A model generated the notes under the pieces. That model had not been told where the DNA came from. It did not search any database and saw nothing but the letters and a program-made list of their open reading frames with translations. From Erysipelotrichaceae bacterium (GTDB taxonomy: Bacteria; Bacillota_I; Bacilli_A; Erysipelotrichales; Erysipelotrichaceae): DNA of 36,767 nt. How positions within the stretch are numbered: position 1 is the first letter of the stretch; each line of letters begins with the position of its first letter. Made by a program: the position numbers and the translations under genes. The stretch covers positions 1 to 36,767 of the forward strand of contig DXZE01000018.1 in assembly GCA_019415435.1 (NCBI GenBank). The letters run 5' to 3'. This document shows positions 33,061-36,767 of the stretch, piece by piece.

Positions 33061-34320
33061 TCAAAGTGAACAATATGATTCAACAATCGGAAGCGTACTG
33101 CCGCCATAAGGCATCACGATAACAGAGGCTTCCGGTCCATATTTTATCATGGCTGAGGCAAGTGCTTCTGCTAATGAATCATATGGCTTTAAGAATGTTT
33201 TTCCTATGATCTTTGGATCCATGTCATTGACAAGATCTATCTCAGCATGCTTTCTTATGGACGCAATGGCACAAGCCTTATGACCTCCTAAAACAAAGTG
33301 TTCATGCAATGCCTGTAACATTGCATCAGGATCCGTATACTTTAACATCCATTCTTCAAAGTTTTTCTGTCCAAATCCTTCTTTGCATGATGCTACAACA
33401 ATAATCGTTCCACCATCTTTTACCGCATGCCCTGCATTATCCAATGCTTTCTGGGTCTGGTAAAGATTGCGATCTTTAGGAGCACCGCCTTGAGAAACAA
33501 GGACAATATCAGCCTTATGCGGTATTACATACCGGTAAATAGAATCATAATACTGGCATGCCTTGCGGTGTGCCTGTTTCATATCACCCGCAAAAGAAGC
33601 GATAATTTCCTTCTTTGGATTCAATACAACATTGATGATAAAGTCAGCCCCAACCATGTTCGCCGCTTCTTCAATGTCTTCTCTTACCGGGTTGCCATCT
33701 AACTTTGCAGTATGAGCATCATCAGAAGTCATGAACTTATGGTTTTCTGCTATTGCATTCGGTACAGACATACCAGGGAATATTGCTTTGGCACCACCAG
33801 AGAAGCCGGCAAAATAATGATATTCTACATTTCCAATCAGAATTCTGCGATCAGCCTTTACAACCCTTTCATCGATATCTACATCTGTACCACGGCTTGT
33901 CTTTCCAACATGAACTGTATGCGTCCAATCCGAATCAAAGCAGGCAATCTCATGATATGCCTCACCTGATAATTGTTCGTGTTCCGCTTCGCTCATATTG
34001 CGATGGGATCCTCTTGCAAAATATAGCGTGATATCTTCTTTTGAAATACCGGCTTTATATAATTCTTTTAAAACACAAGGCAGAATGATCCAGGTTGGTA
34101 CAGGTCTGGTATTATCAGATGTGATAATGGCTATCTTTTCACCAGGTTTTACAATATCCTGCAATTGCTTTGTGCCAATTGGATGATGCAGGGAATCTTC
34201 TACGAATGCCTGTTGATCCATACCTTCTGGAAGAGAAGACGGTTGTAAGACAGCCGTGATATTCCTGTCATTTATCTCCGCTGTTTCGGTTTCATAGCCT
34301 TTCTTTAATGTAATCTTCAT
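33061..34320 (-). CDS. larA: LarA family nickel-pincer-dependent racemase
   Basis: 419 residues. LarA interconverts D- and L-lactate or related 2-hydroxy acids using a nickel pincer nucleotide. Visible residues that match those of Lactiplantibacillus plantarum LarA are Arg72 in SDNTRP, His106 in GSHR, His168 in EYHYFAG, Lys178 in GGAKAIFPG (pincer attachment) and His194 in ENHKF. The cofactor synthesis genes larB, larC and larE are not in the window. The ribosome site AAAGGA is 7 nt upstream. It follows the serA terminator by 15 nt with no room for a separate promoter, so expression probably comes from read-through. The exact substrate is uncertain. Confidence 0.85.
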   Translation of the reverse strand: MKITLKKGYETETAEINDRNITAVLQPSSLPEGMDQQAFVEDSLHHPIGTKQLQDIVKPGEKIAIITSDNTRPVPTWIILPCVLKELYKAGISKEDITLYFARGSHRNMSEAEHEQLSGEAYHEIACFDSDWTHTVHVGKTSRGTDVDIDERVVKADRRILIGNVEYHYFAGFSGGAKAIFPGMSVPNAIAENHKFMTSDDAHTAKLDGNPVREDIEEAANMVGADFIINVVLNPKKEIIASFAGDMKQAHRKACQYYDSIYRYVIPHKADIVLVSQGGAPKDRNLYQTQKALDNAGHAVKDGGTIIVVASCKEGFGQKNFEEWMLKYTDPDAMLQALHEHFVLGGHKACAIASIRKHAEIDLVNDMDPKIIGKTFLKPYDSLAEALASAMIKYGPEASVIVMPYGGSTLPIVESYCSL

Positions 34321-34335
34321 AGGATTATCCTTTCA

Positions 34336-34359
34336 GAAAAAAGACGCTTTTGCGTCTTT
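34336..34359 (-). terminator. Terminator after serA
   Basis: AAAGACGC-AAAA-GCGTCTTT stem followed by TTT on the minus strand, between serA and larA. Confidence 0.8.
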
Positions 34360-34360
34360 C

Positions 34361-35524
34361 TTATAGAATTCTGACCCTGATCATGCCATTCAGATGCTGC
34401 AGTTCTTCTACTGCTTCTTTGTCTACCTGACTGTTTACATCAAAAACAGAATAGGCAAAATCACCTTTTGACTTATTGGTCATATGTTCAATGTTGATAT
34501 TATCCTTGGAGAATACCGGCATGATGTTTGTTAACATACCAGGTATGTTTCTATGAATCAGACAGATTCTGTTCTTACCGCTTCTTTCTAAGAATACATC
34601 CGGCATGTTTACAGAATTCTTAATATTGCCATTACGCAGATAATCATCAATTTCTTCTGCGGCCATACGGGCACAATTGGATTCGGCCTCATAGGTAGTA
34701 CCTCCTAAATGCGGGGTTAATACCGTATTAGGTGCCTTCACCATTGCGGCAGTCGGGAAGTCTGCGACAAATCTTGCGACCTTGCCAGACTTCAGTGCGG
34801 CAATCATAGCATCTTCATCCACTACTTCACCTCTGGCGTAATTGATGACTCTGACCCCATCCTTCATGAGTGCTATCTTTTCTGCATTGATCATACCTCT
34901 GGTTTCATCTGTCAATGGTGTATGCAGGGTCAGATAATCCACATGCTTTAACAGATCATCTAAAGAAGCTACTCTGAATACTCTTCTGGATACCTTCCAG
35001 GCTGCATCTACACTCAGATATGGATCATAGGCATATACCTTCATACCTAAATCCAGGGCAATATTAGCTACTAAAGAACCTACATTACCAGTTCCAACAA
35101 CACCGATTGTCCTGCCATAGAACTCTGGTCCGACAAACTGTTTCTTGATCTTTTCCATTCGTGCTTCAATCGGACCTTCAGAGCCATCATAGGAATATAC
35201 CCAGCGCATACCGCCCATTAAATCACGGGAAGCCATCGTAATACCAAATAAGAATAATTCCTTTACGGCATTGGCATTACCGCCTGGTGTATTGAATACA
35301 ACAATCCCTTTTTCTGCACATTCTGTTAAAGGAATCGTATTTACACCAATACCGGCTCTGCCAATACATTTGAGTTCCGGATTAAAGTCATAGTTATGTA
35401 AGTCAGATGCTCTTACAAACAAAGCATCCGGTTTTTCAATCGCATTACCCATTTCATAGTCTGGTGCCTTTAATACTTCTTTTGCACTTGGGGAAATATT
35501 ATTCAGTGTTTTAATCCGATACAT
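34361..35524 (-). CDS. serA: D-3-phosphoglycerate dehydrogenase
   Basis: First step of serine synthesis. 387 residues from the ATG at 35524, chosen because AAGGAG sits 8 nt upstream and MYRIKTLNNIS is a normal N-terminus; the frame stays open another 28 codons inside serC. NAD loop GVVGTGNVGSLVANIALDLG, YARGEVVDEDA, and catalytic His in LTPHLGGTTYEAE. The C-terminal ACT domain (about 315-387: IPGMLTNIMPVFSKDNINIEHM) is the usual serine feedback site. Overlaps serC by 14 nt and ends at a terminator. Confidence 0.95.
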   Translation of the reverse strand: MYRIKTLNNISPSAKEVLKAPDYEMGNAIEKPDALFVRASDLHNYDFNPELKCIGRAGIGVNTIPLTECAEKGIVVFNTPGGNANAVKELFLFGITMASRDLMGGMRWVYSYDGSEGPIEARMEKIKKQFVGPEFYGRTIGVVGTGNVGSLVANIALDLGMKVYAYDPYLSVDAAWKVSRRVFRVASLDDLLKHVDYLTLHTPLTDETRGMINAEKIALMKDGVRVINYARGEVVDEDAMIAALKSGKVARFVADFPTAAMVKAPNTVLTPHLGGTTYEAESNCARMAAEEIDDYLRNGNIKNSVNMPDVFLERSGKNRICLIHRNIPGMLTNIMPVFSKDNINIEHMTNKSKGDFAYSVFDVNSQVDKEAVEELQHLNGMIRVRIL

Positions 35525-36611
35525 TTGCATTCTCCTTTTCAAACTTACACATAAAGTCAGCCAGCTGCTTAACACCTTCCATCGGCATAGCATTATAGAT
35601 AGAAGCACGCATGCCGCCAGTCAGTCTGTGACCTTTCAGGTTAACAAGACCATTGTCTGCAGCTTCTGCGATAAATTTCTTATCCAGTTCATCATTACCG
35701 GTACGGAATGTTACATTCATGTCTGAACGGGATTCTTTTTCTGCATGACCTTTAAACAGATGGGATTCATCCAGAATATCATAGAGAAGCTGTGCCTTCT
35801 GGTGCTTGATCTTCTCCATGGCTTCTACACCACCCTGTCTTTCCAGCCAGTCCATCATTAAGCCAAGCATATAGATACACCAGCATGGCGGCGTATTAAA
35901 CATGGAATCTTTATCAATTTCACGCTGATAACTGAGCATTAATGGTGTAATTGGCAATTCATGACCACAAAGATCTTTTCTGACAATGACAACTGTTACA
36001 CCAGCCGGAGCCATATTCTTCTGTGCACCTGCATAAATCAATGCATATTTACTGATATCTACAACTCTTGAAGTAATGTCACTGGACATGTCTGAAACAA
36101 GCGGTACAGAACCTGTATCCGGCGTATATTGCCATTCTGTACCATAGATTGTATTGTTAGCACAATAGTAGAAATACGATGCATCTTCATCAATATGAAG
36201 TTCTTTTTGTGAAGGGATATGATGAAATCCTTCTTCACTGCCATCATAACTGATGGAAACATCTCCATATTTCTTTCCTTCTTCACAGGCAAGCTTAGAA
36301 AAATGTCCTGTTACAGCATAATCTGCTTTTTCTGTTCGAGATATAAAATTTAAAGGAATCATGGAATACTGTAAGGATCCACCACCCTGCAGAAAGAGAA
36401 TCTCATGACTGTCAGGGACATGCATCAGTTTCTTAAACTGTGCTTTAGTATGATCAAATATTTCCTGAAACATTTTGGAACGATGACTCATTTCCATAAC
36501 TGACATACCTGATCCATGGTAATTTGTCAGTTCTTTTTCTGCCTCTTTCAATACTTCATATGGCAGCATTCCCGGACCTGCCGAGAAGTTATACACCCGA
36601 TTGTCCTCCAT
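35511..36611 (-). CDS. serC: Phosphoserine aminotransferase
   Basis: Converts 3-phosphohydroxypyruvate to phosphoserine with PLP. 366 residues from the ATG at 36611 (AAAGGA 8 nt upstream); the open frame extends 14 codons upstream without support. Signatures are YNFSAGPGMLPYEVL, GSGMSVMEMSHRS, FLQGGGSLQYSMIPLN and the PLP lysine in IYAGAQKNMAPAG. No serB is in the window. Confidence 0.96.
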   Translation of the reverse strand: MEDNRVYNFSAGPGMLPYEVLKEAEKELTNYHGSGMSVMEMSHRSKMFQEIFDHTKAQFKKLMHVPDSHEILFLQGGGSLQYSMIPLNFISRTEKADYAVTGHFSKLACEEGKKYGDVSISYDGSEEGFHHIPSQKELHIDEDASYFYYCANNTIYGTEWQYTPDTGSVPLVSDMSSDITSRVVDISKYALIYAGAQKNMAPAGVTVVIVRKDLCGHELPITPLMLSYQREIDKDSMFNTPPCWCIYMLGLMMDWLERQGGVEAMEKIKHQKAQLLYDILDESHLFKGHAEKESRSDMNVTFRTGNDELDKKFIAEAADNGLVNLKGHRLTGGMRASIYNAMPMEGVKQLADFMCKFEKENANVSD

Positions 36612-36642
36612 CGTACATATCCTTTCTATGAACCTTATGGAT

Positions 36643-36671
36643 ATTCTAAACACTTTATCTTCAGTTCACAA
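36643..36671 (-). promoter_or_regulatory. Promoter of serC-serA
   Basis: TTGTGA, 17-nt spacer, TAGAAT on the minus strand, about 32 nt before the serC ATG. Confidence 0.65.
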
Positions 36672-36678
36672 TAAATAT

Positions 36679-36710
36679 AAAAAAAGAATACCCTTACATG
36701 CAAGGATACT
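36679..36710 (-). terminator. Terminator of a gene or element to the right of the window
   Basis: AGTATCCTT-GCATGT-AAGGGTATT stem (two G-T pairs) followed by CTTTTTTTAT on the minus strand, just past the putative IS605 end. Confidence 0.75.
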
Positions 36711-36713
36711 CTG

Positions 36714-36767
36714 TGAACTACTCGGCTACAAGTAACCGAGCATCCAATGACCACTTGTGTGGTCATT
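36714..36767 (-). mobile_element. Putative right end of an IS200/IS605-type element (body lies right of the window)
   Basis: Read on the minus strand: a perfect hairpin AATGACCAC-ACAA-GTGGTCATT at 36746-36767, then CTCGG...CCGAG at 36721-36740, then TAGTTCAC. A terminal hairpin followed by AGTTCA is typical of IS605-family right ends and the omega-RNA 3' region. The transposase or TnpB gene would lie beyond the window, so this is structural evidence only. Confidence 0.45.

Noticed and set aside
1..36767. CRISPR array or prophage
   Set aside because: No regularly spaced direct repeats and no phage structural or integrase genes were seen.

Overview
This is a low-GC stretch of a Bacillota (Firmicutes) chromosome. 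Support comes from sigma-A promoters with many extended -10 boxes, AGGAGG-type ribosome sites, a T-box histidine leader, a short-form HisG with HisZ, and a bifunctional Nnr. The gene content would fit Erysipelotrichia, but that is inference and cannot be settled from the sequence alone. Nearly all of it is housekeeping biosynthesis on the minus strand, with a few accessory genes between the operons. Both edges look like right ends of IS200/IS605-type elements whose bodies lie outside the window.

Layout. 1-54: putative IS605-type right end. 103-1318: tRNA-Gly(CCC), divergent from mutY. 1315-3519: a GmrSD-like (DUF262/DUF1524) restriction-type protein. 3581-3827: tRNA-Glu(TTC)-tRNA-Trp(CCA) transcript. 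3866-4821: Gx-transporter and NusG-domain-II membrane pair. 4861-11773: compact operon aroB-aroC-aroE/K(fusion)-aroF-aroA-tyrA-aroQ, i.e. the whole shikimate pathway from DAHP to chorismate plus tyrA. 11790-11965: leader of that operon. 11989-12810: pheA. 12842-13369: unknown membrane protein. 13397-15235: glmS. 15332-15886: Lys/Ala-rich histone-like protein. 15987-17452: minicistron plus nnr. 17480-17737: standalone FakA-like domain. 17866-18735: ArdC-like metallopeptidase. 18697-20523: GH140-like protein with altered catalytic motifs and an acidic tail. 20601-27959: hisZGDCBHAFIE with a His T-box and a strong promoter. 28283-31311: SpaA-type surface protein and SSB-like gene. 31436-32947: radical SAM protein. 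33061-34320: larA-type racemase. 34361-36611: serC-serA.

The most interesting element is the aro leader. Between pheA and aroB there is a sigma-A promoter (TTGCTT-17-TATGAT), a 14-codon ORF reading MKKINRYYFYFYFR, a GAAA-capped hairpin, a 9-nt segment perfectly complementary to the loop and upper 3' stem of a terminator, and the terminator itself just before the aroB ribosome site. This has all the parts of a ribosome-mediated Tyr/Phe attenuator, like the enteric pheA leader, but sits in front of a complete shikimate operon in a Gram-positive-type genome. The his operon uses a T-box instead, so two different amino-acid sensing mechanisms control neighbouring operons.

A second pattern is a set of genes (mutY, the NusG-domain-II gene, the 12842 membrane gene, the minicistron before nnr and the aro leader ORF) whose ATG lies only about 5-10 nt after a -10 box and has no Shine-Dalgarno sequence. 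This suggests leaderless or near-leaderless transcripts, in contrast to the strong ribosome sites of the other genes.
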